Source: Epiperipatus broadwayi
Taxonomy: Eukaryota > Onychophora > Udeonychophora > Euonychophora > Peripatidae
DNA length: 64,000 bases
Assembly (NCBI GenBank): GCA_028023455.1
Contig: JAQFVV010006353.1
Coordinates: 1,054,001-1,118,000 of the forward strand
Direction of reading: 5' to 3'
Position 1 is the stretch's first letter. Each line of letters opens with the position of its first letter. Of the stretch, positions 12,301 through 27,300 are shown one piece after another. A program made the translations under genes and the position numbers. The notes below the pieces were generated by a model. It saw nothing but the letters and a program-made list of their open reading frames with translations, did no database searches and was not told where the DNA came from.

Positions 12301-15300
12301 TGCATATGCAACCAGTAACATCTGATATTTGTGATTGAATGCACCTGCATAATGATTGACAATGTGTGGAATATTTAATTTTTTTATTTTTACTTAAATT
12401 TGACATTGTTATTTTTACTTTATTTATTTTTTTAATGTAAAGATTTACCCCAAGTTTAAAAATGAAAAACATTTCCAGTAACTCCTCGACCATTAGTCCT
12501 ACTAATAAAAAGTCCAAAACGATGACAGAAAATATGGAAATATTGGTGCAAGTTGATGTTGCTGAATCATCTCAAATGAATCTTGAGGTGCAATGCTGAA
12601 GTCCAAATGTTTAGCTGGATTGGTGGTCATTGGGTTAAAAAAATGATTTTTGCCTTAGATTTGACGTCTAAAATAAAAAAATTATGATAAATTTTGTTTA
12701 ATTTTTTTATTTGCTTCATAGCATTGGAAAAGCTGCTTTAAATTTCATTTAAACGATATTTGAATATAATTTTCTTTAGTAAAAAGCTTGACAAGAAGAG
12801 AGTTCCAGCATCTTTTTTTATTTCAAAAAAGCCCCGGATATATCAAATAGAGCAAAATTGTCGATATCATTGATAAAGTGAGTTTTTTTTTTAACCTTTC
12901 CATTTTGCAATCTCAGTTTAAAAATTTTGGTCTCAATTTGGTAATAATTAACAAGGTTTTAATGAAAATGTACAGTGTTTTTGTAATTTTCATATTTAGA
13001 AAATGATCGCTTTTTATATGTTAGTTAATATGGATAGTTTTTTATTTGTATTTTGTTAAAGATGGCGATTGCTTTTTTTTTAAAAATAAAAATTTGAATA
13101 TCCAAAATTGTCGATAATATTACAGAGCATGGCTTTAAATTCAATATTCAGGAATCTAAAGGTCCCAGATTCGTTTCCCTTGCTAGTACTGTCACTGATC
13201 AGGCCAGCGACACCTGAAGAATAATTCTATTCGAAATGTTACATACTAACCTGTTTGCTATTACTAACAATTGAATGTAATTGAAAATTTAAATAAAGTT
13301 TGAATTTTTCTACAAACGTTTAACAATTAATATTAATTGGTGGAAATAGTCCAGCATATAATTACAGTAAAAATAGTATAAATCATACAGAAATACTAAT
13401 TTCATTAGATTGTCCTGTGTAGTTTAGTGCAGTGGTAAGAGTGTCGGATTTCTGGAGCATAAAGTCTTTATATCGATTCCAATTTTTGGCATTTTTGAAA
13501 TTTTTTATTAACTCCTAACAATAAAGCCATCCGGATTTATTTTTTTTATTACATTAAAAAAATCTAAATAAGTGTTTGCTTTTGTATTTTGTAGTATTTT
13601 CCAGTGATTTTATGTTTTCATATGGTGTAAAATATGATACGAATAAACAAAATAGTATAATTTACTTAGAAAATAACTCTTCGGGAAGAAATCGTAGTAG
13701 TAATGAGAGCAAACAATTCCATAATAAACCGATGCTAAACAATTGCAGTAAGTTGATAAGAAATTTAAATCCAAAAATATGTCTGCCGCTGTCTAGTATT
13801 TGAGACAAATAAAAACAAATGCGTAAAAAAATTTAATTTCTTTACAGAAACTGTAGGTAGGCCTTGATTGTAAGTAAGCACTTCCAGGTAGCTCATGAGA
13901 GTTTTTAAAATAATTATTTTCATGTTTTTAAATGTATTATTTGTTTTTCAATTCATATTTGTCTCAGAAGTATATTAAATTTATATTAGTTTTCTAAATA
14001 AATAATATTATTTCTGTGTTATCAAACATGTTATATTTATATATGTTAGCAATTAGAGGGATTTGAACTCATTCTGATTATATATATAAGAAATATTCGG
14101 TGTAAGCAAATTACATACTGCCTTAGAATTACATATATAGATATTAATAATTTTTATTAGCCATTCATTAGGCTAGAGGTTATCCATTTAATGAATTAAA
14201 TTTTTATAGTGTAATTTTCACTCCATCACCCCCACGCAAGGTGTTAAAAGTAGATACAAACCAGTCCTTATTTTGCGTGAAAGTGGTATAGTGAAAATTA
14301 CAGTACAGAAACATTTATTAAATGAATAATTTCTGGTCTAAGGAACGACTAACAAAAACTGTCAATATATTTGGTTTGTGTCAAAGTTGTGAGGGCAGTA
14401 AGTTTGACACATCAATTAAACTGTAGTATTTGGCTATCTATGCATACGGGACAATGATAAAGATATGTGTGAGAGATTATGTTCTGGGCCAACTTATGAA
14501 TGTTGGTTCAGAAGTGGGCAGCTTGGATATCATACATCTTCTTCACATGTCTTTAGTCATACGATTTATGATTACATCTCTCCATAACATGTTAAAAGCG
14601 ATAGAAATCAGTCCCTATCTTATATGAGAGTGGTGTAGTGGAAATTACACTACAGAAACATTATATATATATGTGTGATTTTTTTTTCTATGAAAAAAAA
14701 ATGAAACTTATCACTTAGCTTTTTCTGGTATATGTGATGTGATGCACTGTGGCTTCTCCTTTACCGAAGTCAGGAATCTCTCAGCCACAATGCCCAGAGA
14801 AACCTGTTAGCCATCTTACCATACCCTTCCATTCCCCACTCTAATATTGTTCCCTATTCTGCTCCATCCCATTTCCACAAAATAATCTTTGTCAACTCTA
14901 TGGCCTTTATATCGAAATCCCCCTTATCTTTTCTCCAAACCCAGCATAAAAACCAAGAACTTTCTGTATAATCACTTTGTTTATATTCATTCTTCCACAA
15001 CTTCATTATTTGTACCCTTTCTGCTTACAGGCATTTACGTTCAATTAACAGATGCCTAATATTTTCTATACTTTCCTTACATAATTTGCAGACTAACTCA
15101 CCCATATTTTTCTATTTACGTGTATATTCCCTTGTTGCTAAAGATCCTGTTCAAGCCTTAAACATTAAACTACTTTCCTTGCTATTATCATAAATTAACT
15201 CGTACCCAATATTCTGTTTACTTCTATATATATTTAAACTTTTTATTCTCCTTATTGGTTCTCCATCTCTCCAACTTTCTATTTTTTATTAATGCGTCTA

Positions 15301-18300
15301 TTCTTCTATCCTATTCCTTACCCCTATAATACTCAACAATTCTCCTACCATAATGTTCCCACCTTTTGTATAAGTATACTGACATAAAAGTCTTTATCTA
15401 AATCTTCTGCATAATGTACTAACTTTCTTACCCATTTTATTGCCTGCCCTTTACTCATAACCCAATTAAATACTATTTTGGCTATTCTATTATTATCCAT
15501 AAACTGCAATCTACTGAGCATTTTCATTTTGCGTTTTGCATCTCTCATATAAAAACTTGACCATCCCATTTCTCCTTGAATTGCCTCCTTTGCCATCCAC
15601 ATATCGATGTGATGTGATGTACTGTAGCTTCTCCTTAAATGGAGTCAAGAATCTCTCAACAATTATGCCCAGAGAAACCTGTTAGCCACTTTATTTTCCA
15701 TTCCCCAGTCTAAGTTTTCCCATATTCTGCTCCATCCCATTTCCACAACATGATCTTGGTCAACTCTATGGCCTTTATATCTAAATCCCCCTTATCTTTT
15801 CCCAAACCCAGCATAAAAACCAATAATCCACTTTCTATATAATCACTTTTTTCATATTTATTCTTCCATAACTTCATTATATGTGCCCTTTCTGTTTTCA
15901 AGCATTTAGATGCCTAATATTTTCTATTCACTCCTTACATAATTTTCAGACTAAATCACCCATATTTTTCCACTTACATGTATGTATATTGATGTGATGT
16001 ATTGATGTGATGTGATGTATTTTGGCTTCTCCTTAAACGAAGTCAAGAATATCTCTGCAATTATGCCCAGATAAACCTGTTAGCCATTTTATTTTCCATT
16101 CCCCACTCTAAGTCTTCCCATATTTTGCCCCATCCCATTTCCACAACATAATCTTTGTCAACTCTATGGCCTTTATATCTAAATCCCCCTTATCTTTTCG
16201 CAAACCCAGGATAAAAACCAATAACTCACTTTCTGAATAGTTACTTTGTTTATACCTATTCTCCCATAACTTCATTATCTGTACCCTTTCTGCTTTCAAG
16301 CATTTACATTCAATCAACAGATGCCTAATATTTTTTATACCTTCGTTACACAATTTTCTTACTAAATCACTCATAGTTTTCCACTTACATGTATATTCTC
16401 TTGTTGCTAATTCTCTTGTTGATGTATGGTGGCTCCACCAATGGATAAAATCACAGACAATTCTCAGTTTGTCAAGAAAATTAAGCTAAAGCACAATATT
16501 TCAAACCAGATAAATGATGATGATTTATTTATTAAGAATTAGTAAGTTGTGGAAAAACTAAAAAAAGTAAATGTTTTTTTTTTAATTCATAATTTCAAAA
16601 ATAATTATAAATTTTTGATAAAATATGAAATTATAAATACTGGTGACACTATTTTTTAACAAAAATTAGTAAAACTTCATTTTCCAAATTTAAGATCATT
16701 TAAAAAAATTTCTAGCGCTAGTAATAGTTGCAGAGATAACTATTTGGAATGCTGTTTAGTTCATTTCATATAAAGAATTTAGAGATATTTCTACAAACGC
16801 AGACAAAAATGATGTTCAATGGATATTAACTGAAAAAATATAAGACTGAAGTTCCAATTAGATGGTTGACACAAATTGTTTTGTTTTACTTTCTCTGGTA
16901 TTTCTGTTCTGTATACTATTTTCTTCAAGGAGCTTGATTATCATGTCGTCTATTCTGGAATTGATCATTTCATTCTTTTCCTTAATGTTTTAATTTGATC
17001 TTTTTTTTTAAATAGCCAATTACAATTGAGATTTTTCTAGCTGCGCTATTATGAATAGAGTTGTCATGATTATTGTAGTTCACTTTAAACACTAATATAT
17101 ATTTTTTTCTTGAAATCCAAGATGTCTGCTCAGTAACATTTATCTATTTTGCTACTGAATAAATTATTGTTTCTTAGTGTATCCACACTGTTTTTAACAG
17201 TTAATTACTTTTGTCCTATTCTAATCTAAAACCATCTATGGTAAGATTGAATAATGAATGGAGACTAGATGATATAGTGCTATAAAATACCCATCTGCAT
17301 ACCGGTTTCTGATATTTGCCTTCATGATAAGGCCATAGCATGGTTTAGCACAATGGTGAGGTCTCAGATTGCATAAAGTGCTTGCAGCAGTTTAAATTCT
17401 AGCACGTTCTAGTCTTGAACTTCTGAGAAATAAAGCCGTTTCATCATTTCTTTTTTATTGAAGATTAGAATTCAGTTCTGGATATAATGCATTTAGGCAT
17501 CTAAGCACCCATTTCATGCTCCTTTGTAATATTCAAACTAATAATCTGAAATTTAATAACAAAGATTTTAAACCTAGGCTGTTTAAGGCCCTCACTTCTA
17601 TGCTATCTGGTATCCATTGATTATTCAAACTGCAATAGATGGTCCTAGAAAAGGATGAAAACACTAGTTTTTGAAAGCATATAAGTAAACCTATGAAAAG
17701 AATATGTTTTATTATTAATTACTTTAATATACCCTCTTGGATTTATCCAGCTTTTTAATTTGAATAAAGGCAACTTAAAAAAAAATAAAAATTATTTTTT
17801 TATAATAGGTATTTTGATAAATATGTTTAAATTAATTAGAGGGGGGGGGTATTTGTACTTTTAGGAGCATGATTTGACTCTTTTACCCAAAGTTCACCTT
17901 AACAGAATCGGCATCGATCACCCTAGTCCAGCTCATCATCTCTGTTTCTGTACACTCACTCGCAAATTATTAACTATTTCTGGCGATGGAAATCTCAATT
18001 TATTTGAAGTGAAAGAAGATGTATTTGTATTGCAAAAAAAAATTCCAAAAACTAATGGTAAGTTTTTTTTCAAAAATCAAGAAATTAATATGGAATTTTT
18101 TAAAATTAATTTCTAATATTGTTTATATGTATCATTTTTCTTATATGCAGTCCTGTGATTTTTATAAGAACTGCATTAACAATGTGGTGGCAGCATCCCA
18201 TATATATATATAACATATTTTTAATGGATGTTTTAGATGGAAATATAATTTAATGTGTGGAGTTATCCATTCATAATTACTTAATTAGAAAGCACTTTAC

Positions 18301-21300
18301 CTAGGGCTAATGAAAACAAACTGCCCCAGGCCAAGAGTTAAAGTAAAACTGTCAAGCTGATTGTATTCAATATATATATACATACACATACTGATATACT
18401 GAAAAGATGACTGGTAACTGTTTTTCTTTCCAAGCTTTCTGCAGTGCTATCTGAATCTACACCCGTATTATATAGTGGCATAGTTTACTTATTCACCACA
18501 AAAATTTTACGGCGCTAACAGGTATGGATCATGAACTTTTATATGAAATGTGAGTCTTAACCCATAATGGAGCAATGCACTAACATTAAATTTTGGTTTA
18601 AATGAGGTAAAACTGCTGTTTGAAATGATTCAAGTTGTGTATGGCTGTGAAGTCGTAAGTTACAAGAACAATTTCAAGTTGTTTGCGAGATTTCGTGATG
18701 ACAGGGAGAGCATTGAAAATGATCTATGAAGGTATGATCAGGCTAGCATCTTAAAACTTTTGTAATAGTTGACCTATACCACCATGTAATATAGGCATTG
18801 ATTCAGAGATAGCGCTGTAGGCAGCTTGAAGAAAGAACCAATCATCTCTATGTCTGCAAATCTTGCAAGAATAAAGCAATTTACTCTTGCAAATTTTTCT
18901 GACAAAGAGAAAGAGGTGGTTTATTTAAACCATCAGAAGTAATCTGCTTCCAGTTGTCTTACATATATGTTAGTGTTGCGTTTATTTTTACAAATATAAT
19001 GCAGAGCTTTTAATAACTTTAGTATATTTTTTCGGCTTTTTTTAATTATAAATTTCAGTTTATCATTAAAACTGTATGATATATTTTTAACATTTGCAAA
19101 TAGTAAATATCAAATTTGTAGAGTAAAATGAAATTTGGAAATTTTCAAATATAAATTTATGCAAGTTCAGTAAATGCAAAGGCAAAATATATTCAATTTT
19201 CAATCTTGGGGATATTAGGTATTTCATCAGTATTATAGATATAATTTCTAGGATTCCCATTAATATATGCTTAATACCAAACTTATATATTTGTGTGTAT
19301 TTTAGAAATCTGCTTTAAGGCAAAAACCCACATATTTCAATAATAAAGTACGACAACTATAAGTATTATTCATATTTAACATTTAAAATGCTTAATGCTG
19401 AATAATTGCCATTTATTAACTATGTGAATCATCTAATAATTTTTGTATTGTTGATGGAAAATGGATGTGCTATTTTTTAAATGCTAAATGTATATCATTT
19501 TGATTTTTACATTTTCATTGTGACTAATTAAATGTTGTCACTTAACAAAAAGAAAATTAAATGTTACCACGAAAAGAAAATTAAATATTGTCGCATAACA
19601 AAAAGAAAATTAAATGTTGTCGCACAACGAAAAGAAAATTAAATGTTGTGGCACAACGAAAAGAAAATTAAATGTTGTCGCACAATGAAAAAAAAATTAA
19701 ATGTTGTCACACCATGAAAAGAAAATTAAATGTTGCCACACAATGAAAAGAAAATTAAATGTTGTCACACAATGAAAAGAAAATTAAATGTTATCACACC
19801 ACGAAAAGAAAATTAAATGTTGTCACACCACGAAAAGAAAATTAAATGTTGCCACACAATGAAAAGAAAATTAAATGTTGTCACACAATGAAAAGAAAAT
19901 TAAATGTTGTCACACAATGAAAAGAAAATTAAATGTTGTCGCACAACGAAAAAAAAATTAAATGTTGTCACACCACGAAAAGAAAATTAAATGTTGTCAC
20001 ACCACGAAAAGAAAATTAAATGTTGTCACACAATGAAAAGAAAATTAAATGTTGTCACACAATGAAAAGAAAATTAAATGTTGTAGCACAACAAAAAGAA
20101 AATTAAATGTCGCACAATGAAAAGAAGAGCTTTCATCATAATTTTTTTTTTATTGTTATGAAACATGATATTTAAAGAAAAAATAAATAAAAATTGTACT
20201 TAAGGGTTGCTATTACATAAAAAAAAATACTAATTAATCACAGGAAGTGAGTTTCCTACAGTTATCTCCAAAATATTTAAAACTTTTTGCAATATTATTG
20301 CATTGCTTTGATTAAATTTTTACCAAAAAAAATACACTTCTCATAATGTTTATTTTACAATGACAGTTTTGATTGACTTGTAGTAGTCTTCAGATGTTAA
20401 AAAATAATTGTTACAATTATCCATTGTGTAAATATATAATAATTTTATGCATATGTATATTAGATAAATTTACCGAATGTTTATTTAATAGATTATACAA
20501 TTGTTTTTTAGATATGAAGAATATTGCTAGTCAACGGAAACTATCGAATTAAATAAAGGATTGTGAAATAGACATTATGAGAAGGGAATCGAAGATAAAA
20601 AGTTTTTTCCTTTTTGTTAATATATATGTATTTTACTTCATCATCATCAACTATTATTAATCCACTGCAGGATGACGGTCTCTCCAAGTTCAATCCATCT
20701 CTTCCAATCTTTAGCTTCTCTTCTCCACATCACCCCTGCACGCTTTCTTATTTCATCCATCCATCTCACATGTGATCTCTTTCTGGGTCTTTTACAATCT
20801 CTTGGAATCCAGTTTAAAATTTCTTAAACAATATGAAATAATTCTTTTTTACAATCATACCTGTTGTGAAAGTTATATTTATTTTAGCTTTCGTGAAGTA
20901 GTATTGAAATTTTTCATAAAGTTCTTGTATTATTTGCATATGGTTTTGTGAATTCTTGATCAATAAGGAGCCTCTGTATATCATATTGTTTGGACAATTT
21001 GGGTTTAAATGTTATTTAGCTTCTTTATATCATAAGACTTCTTTCTGAAAAAACATGGATGTTACTGCTATAATTTTTACTGTTTAGTTCAGAAATAAAC
21101 TTTTGGAGAATTTATTGAGCCATGTTTTTGGTCTTTTAATCTTTTTCTATTGCACTTGTGTGACAAATCTTCGTGCATTTACTGTGCTTCTGTTTATTTG
21201 CATATTTTCTGTAAGTGATTTTTTTTTAGTGAGGAACTAAATGAAATAACCAAAGACAGTATTCGTTTTAGTTTCTTATTTAAGAAAATTATGGCCGTTA

Positions 21301-24300
21301 TTGACATTTTAAAAATTTCAAGAATTTTGATATTTGCCAGATACCGAACTATTACTTTCTTCCCTGTCTTCTTATACTTCTTGGTATAGAATTAAAACAA
21401 TTAATTTGTAATGTCAGTAATGCATGAAATGACTGTTATTAAAAAATGAAATAATCTTAGAGATTTGGAAAAGATTGTTATACGTTTAATTGTAGTCTTC
21501 TCTGAACTATTAAATTTTTTATTTAGAACTTTTCAAGGGTAATAAATGTCACATTATTACAGATCTTAAATATATGGTCATTCATAACTGATTCCATAAT
21601 ACTTGAATCATAATTGAAAAAAAAAAATTCTCGAAACCTTAGGTGTTTTAAAAAATTTCCAACCTATTACTTAATATAATGACTTGGTTTGGTTACGGAA
21701 TGACCTTTCTTATTATTAGCTACAAATTCATTTAATATAGCAATTTATTTTTAATTCGAAGTTTTTATTCTGTATAAAATTGAGCATTTTGTCACAGATA
21801 AGATAATATAATTATAAAAAATCAGATTTTGTTTTATTTTAACTTTTTGGAATTTTTAATAAGTATGAAATTTTTGCTTTGTAAGTTTAATTTGTTACTT
21901 ACATAGTCATATAAGGTACAGTTCTGAAGAAAGCTGCTGGACAGTCGAAATTGTCGGTTGATTTTTAAAATGTGCAATAATAAAGTACGCTATTTGCAAT
22001 GTATAAACTGCATTGAAGAATGTATTATGATTGTTTATTTATTAGTGATAAGTATTTTACAATGTAAAAATAATGCACAATGTTTTATATGGTATATATT
22101 ATACCTTATAATCAGAGCTTTTATAACAGGCATGATTTTATTTGCATAGATCACTTTGTCTCTTGTCTTAAAGTCAGTCCGTCTGAAGTGTTTGCTGCTG
22201 TAGGATATGAAAATGGTGCTATTGAAGTCTTTCACGTAAAGACATTAAACGTAAGTGATGCTACATTCAAAAAATTTTTTTAGTTATCTCATTTCTTTTT
22301 TTGTTTGTATGTTTTAAATAATCTGCTAGAAATAAATTTGGGTTATTTTATTGTTTTTTGTTTGTTTGATATTGAATTTTGTTATAATTTAAGTCTTTCT
22401 TTTTTTTTTATGGAATTTTTTTTTTTGGTACATGCTTCAGTAGCCATCTTTAAAATATATTTAGAATTTAAGAAATTCTGTTTTTTTAATTTTTTTATTA
22501 AATATTAATAGCATTAGACTATAAATATTTTTTTATGTTACTTTATTAATTTTCTTTTCTTTTTTTTAATACTTAATTCTATAGTTTATACATTAAAACT
22601 ATTTTTTTCTAAGATAGTCGGAAATTTAATATTAATTGTTCTTTACAATTTAGACATTTTAAATATTTAACATAAAGAAACTTAATATTATATATTATTA
22701 ATAGGATCAATCCAGCATTTTTTAGAGCAAATTAATATCATTTATTATAAGATTTCTAATGCTTATTTCACAATTGAATTTATCATAGATCAATTCTGGT
22801 TATATACAGTAAACATATAAATGTGTATATAAAATAAATACAAAATGATATAAAAGTCTCGAAGCCATTTAAAAGAGCATATTTCTACCATTAAAAAGTT
22901 AATTATTTAAGTAAGGTCATTTTCTGCATTTCGTAAAAAAAACATTTCACAAAGAAAATTGTGAATTTGTATTTTACTATTTTATCTTGCAACCTATCAA
23001 AAATAAACAAATATATCAGGGATTTTTTGCATCTTCCTGGCATAGCGAAGGACTCTGTTTAATAAATCACTTTTTTAGTCTTACAGACAGCTTTACGGCT
23101 TTGTCGAAATCTCATACTGTTTTCCATCTCTTACATCTGCTGTAGCAAGAAAGTTATAAAACATTATTTATAAAAAGCCATATTTTTAAATGTGTCAGGA
23201 CTTGGTCTGCCTTCCTATATATATTGTTCACAAATATGTAGTCTGAACATATGATCTCAACTTGTACATGTTGCTATTCATTAGAAAATTCTTTTATTCT
23301 CCCTACTCTTATGCCATCTAGTAAGCTTTTAGTAATTAGTAAATACCAGATGATAGTGCTTATTAAATCCTTATCTAGTATCTCTTGACTAGTTTTTAAC
23401 TTATGGCTTTCTTCAATGAGAAGTTTTTGAATTTTGGAGCAGTGCACTTGGTTTTTTTGGATTTAATGGACCTTTTTTCAAGAAACCATCTTTTTCAAAC
23501 TTATTACAATTATTAGAATTTCATCTGGTTTGTTATTTGAAACTAAAAGCTGATTAAATTTTAATAATTATGAAGGTTTCTGATAATATGAAAACCATAA
23601 ATAGAAACAAATCTGGGGTTATTTGAATAAGACAGTACTCGATAAGGATTTATTAAACCACTACTTAATTACTAAAGCTTACACAAAATGGAAAGAGAGT
23701 AGATAGAATAAAAGAATCGACTAATATAAAATGTTTTACGATAATTTTTTTTTTAGCTGCGTGTCAGTCTTCCTTTATACCAAGAAATTGTAACAAGTTT
23801 GACATTTTGCCCACGCAGTGAAAATTTAATGGTCTTCTTCTCAAATCAAAAAGTAAGTATTTCATATTTTATCCTAAATCAAATAGTATCTTCATTTTTT
23901 TTAACTTATCGTTTCTGCAGTAAATAAATAATGTGTTTTCTTCTAATGTTCATTTTCATGTAGATTGAATGGGATTGTTTGCGTGTATCCGAAAAACATT
24001 ATTTTATTAAAATGTCTTCACATTGTGCAATGTAAAAGTATATTTTTAACACCCATTTTTGATTAGGAATCTTATTTTTGCAAACAAAAAGGGAATTATT
24101 TCCATTTCCTGCTAATATGACGAGTGTTCGACATCCATATGTACATATATAGTGAAGCAATGGATCCGGAAGTCAGACCCATGCTTCACAGCTTTATATA
24201 AACTAACCGGTATTGCAAAGCTGGATTTAAAAGTGGTTTTAGTACAATAGATCATATCCAGGTATTGAGAGAAGTCATAGAAAGGACAAATGAATATGAG

Positions 24301-27300
24301 TTGTCATTATGTTTTGGATTTGTAGATTATGAAAAGGCATTCGATTCTATACACATTTCTTCAGTGATTAAAGCATTGGATCATCAAGGTATAGATCCAG
24401 GATATTGTCATATTTTAAAGAATATTTATAAAAATGCAACAGCAACAATTAGATTACATAATGATACTGGAAAAATCAACATTGAGAAAGGTGTAAGGCA
24501 AGGTGACTCCATATCTCCAAAACTTTTTACAACAGTGCTGCAAGAAGTATTTTGTGGATTAAAATGGGAAACTAAAGGAATGAAAGTAAATGGAGAGTAT
24601 TTAAGTCAACAAGGTTTTGCAGATGATGTAGTTGTTTTTGCAAATAATGCTTCAGAGCTGCAGGAAATGTTGCAGGAGTTAGCAGATGAAAGTAGAAGGA
24701 ACATAATGGAGGAAATTAATCATAGAATTAAACTTGGTTGGAGTGCTTTTGGTAGAAATAACTTGATACTAAAAGGAAATATGCCTATGTGTTTGAAAAT
24801 AATGGTTTTTAACAAATGTGTTTTACCAGTTCTTACTTATGGATCTGAGACTTGGACACTTAATAAAAGAGCAATACAGAGACTTCAGACCACTCAAAGG
24901 AGTATGGAGATGTTTGGGGGAAAGAGGTATTTACTGGTCACATATGATTTGTGCTCCAAAATGGTCGCTGCGTACCCCATGGCCCGGACTAATGCGAACC
25001 AGACCATCAAACTGTTGGAAACCAAACAATTTCCCATCATCGGGAAACCTAAGTGCCTTTTATCGGATCATGGCACACCATTTGTATCAAAGATGTGGAG
25101 GCGATGGGTCAACCAAACTGGGATCAAACATCATATGACGTCTATCCGGAACCCGCAGAGCAACCCATGCGAGCGGGTGATGCGGGAGTTGGGGCGGCTA
25201 TTCCGCGTGTACACTGCAGGAGATCATCGGAGATGGGTTCGGGAGATTCCCCGGATTACTGAAATGATCAATACCTCAAAGAATGAGTCCACTGGACTTG
25301 AACCAAGTCGACTCCATTATGGACGACCTATACCGTATCCTTACAATGATAGACCCTCGATCCGAACAGGAAGAGTTGATCGAAAACATGACAATCAGAT
25401 AGCATTACGGAGATTGGAACATATGGAGGAAATGCGAAGGCGGACCAATAGGCCAATCCGAAACACGTTCACTGTGGGAGACAGAGTCATGGTAAGAGCA
25501 AATCCGGTCAGTCGACCGGAACAGCACATATTCAAGAAATTCCTCGACATCTATGAGGGCCCATATGAGATCGTCCGGACATATGGGAATAATGCCTTTG
25601 TACTGTCCCAAGGAAAGGGAACATTTAATGCGAGGGCACTTAAGAGGGCCGAATAACTTGGCTCCTCAGAGCTAAAATCCGCAATCCTCGGATTTTACTC
25701 TACACCAGGCAGGGAGATATGTAACGGAATAACGTTACATAGGGTTTGAACCTAGGAAAGTTAAATATATATTAATGACGAAATAAATGACAGGTACAAA
25801 ACTTTTTAAAAGTGAAAGCGATCTTGTTTAAGAATGAACGAGAAACAGCCGTGTCTAAAGCAGATCGCAGATATACAAGAGTACCTGTCAGATTGATTGA
25901 AATAAAATTAAAAAAAGTTTTTATTTTTTGGGGAATTAATTTATTATAATCATTATTTGTCAAGTTTGCTTTTTGTTGTTTCGTTTTAAACTAAAAAGGG
26001 ATATTTTAAAATTATAATTGTAGTAAAAGTAAAAGCTTATAGAAATGATTTTGAGAAAGATTAAATGCTCGACTTTTAGCTAATGTAAATTACATTGTTC
26101 TCGTAAGACACGCACACACGTATGCATTCAAGGTGTGAATGAATATAAGTTTGTTAACTGAGATTGCAATATGAGATTGTCTAAACATAAGATTGCCTTA
26201 AGCACATGGATTGAGTAGGACACGGACCCCAACGACAACTCTAAGAACATGGAACTCTGGGGGGAGATTCGATCCTCAGATAAGATCCAACCCATATAAA
26301 TATCAAGCAAAAAATGTTAAAAAAAAGAGAGATATAAAATATAAAATGTTATGTTAAGAGAAGCTAAGTCAAATTATCAAATTTTGTTCAACTTTCTCAA
26401 AATTCAATTTAATTCAAATTACTTCGTTTGTGCTATCCGTTTTCAAGATGATCGATATGAAATTAATATTTAGAGCGTCGACTGTCATGAGGGGCTAGGA
26501 AACCCTTCAGTGATTGATCGACGCTCCGCCACCAGAACATCTCCGTCGCTATGAATACTTAATAATATTACCATCTAAAATTAGTGCTCCAACCAGTTCA
26601 ATAATGTTCCGTGAAATACATGAATCATCCTGATTTATTACGCTCAACTTTAAAAGAAATGAACAACCTCCTTATGGAAAACATCATCTCCCATGTTCAA
26701 ACCTCCACTTAATTAGAAGCAGCGGAAGAATAAGCCAAAATCCTAGGTAAACACTTTATTTTTTTTATGCTTTCATTCATTCCATACGTAAACTTTTAAA
26801 AGAGGCAATCTCATAATTAACTAACTTTGATTTCGTAAATTAAACTATAAAATATTCCGTAATTCATTATATTTAAAAATTTATTATTGTAACTTATTAT
26901 TGTAATCTCAACCTTCGTAAAATCAAACACGATGCAATTCCTAAAATTTAAATCTCAGGACTTTTCAAATATGAACTTTGACCCTAATTATTATCTTATA
27001 ATTTATAACACTTACCTTCAAAAATGTAAAAAAAAAAAGGAAATTTATATTCTATCATCCATATTTTATGATATATAATATGTTCTTTTCTGTGCGAGTG
27101 CGTAAATGCGTGTGTGTGCGTGTAAATAAAACTTTTAACCAATGTGTTTTTTTTTTATATTCAATAAATTTGTTCAGTATTTAAACAAGTCGAGCATTTC
27201 TCAAATCATTTCCTATAATTAATCTTTATTCTATTTTTCGTCTTGATTATTAATAAAGTTAGCATTTATTCATATAGTTAATTATATTGTGTTAGATTAA

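Noticed and set aside
19549-20128. CRISPR array
   Set aside because: The 29-bp units are directly adjacent with no unique spacers, and the sequence is from a eukaryote; this is a minisatellite.
24215-25656. Active autonomous retrotransposon
   Set aside because: The RT part lacks its fingers and an internal block, and the integrase lacks its zinc-binding N-terminus; it is a fusion of two truncated elements.
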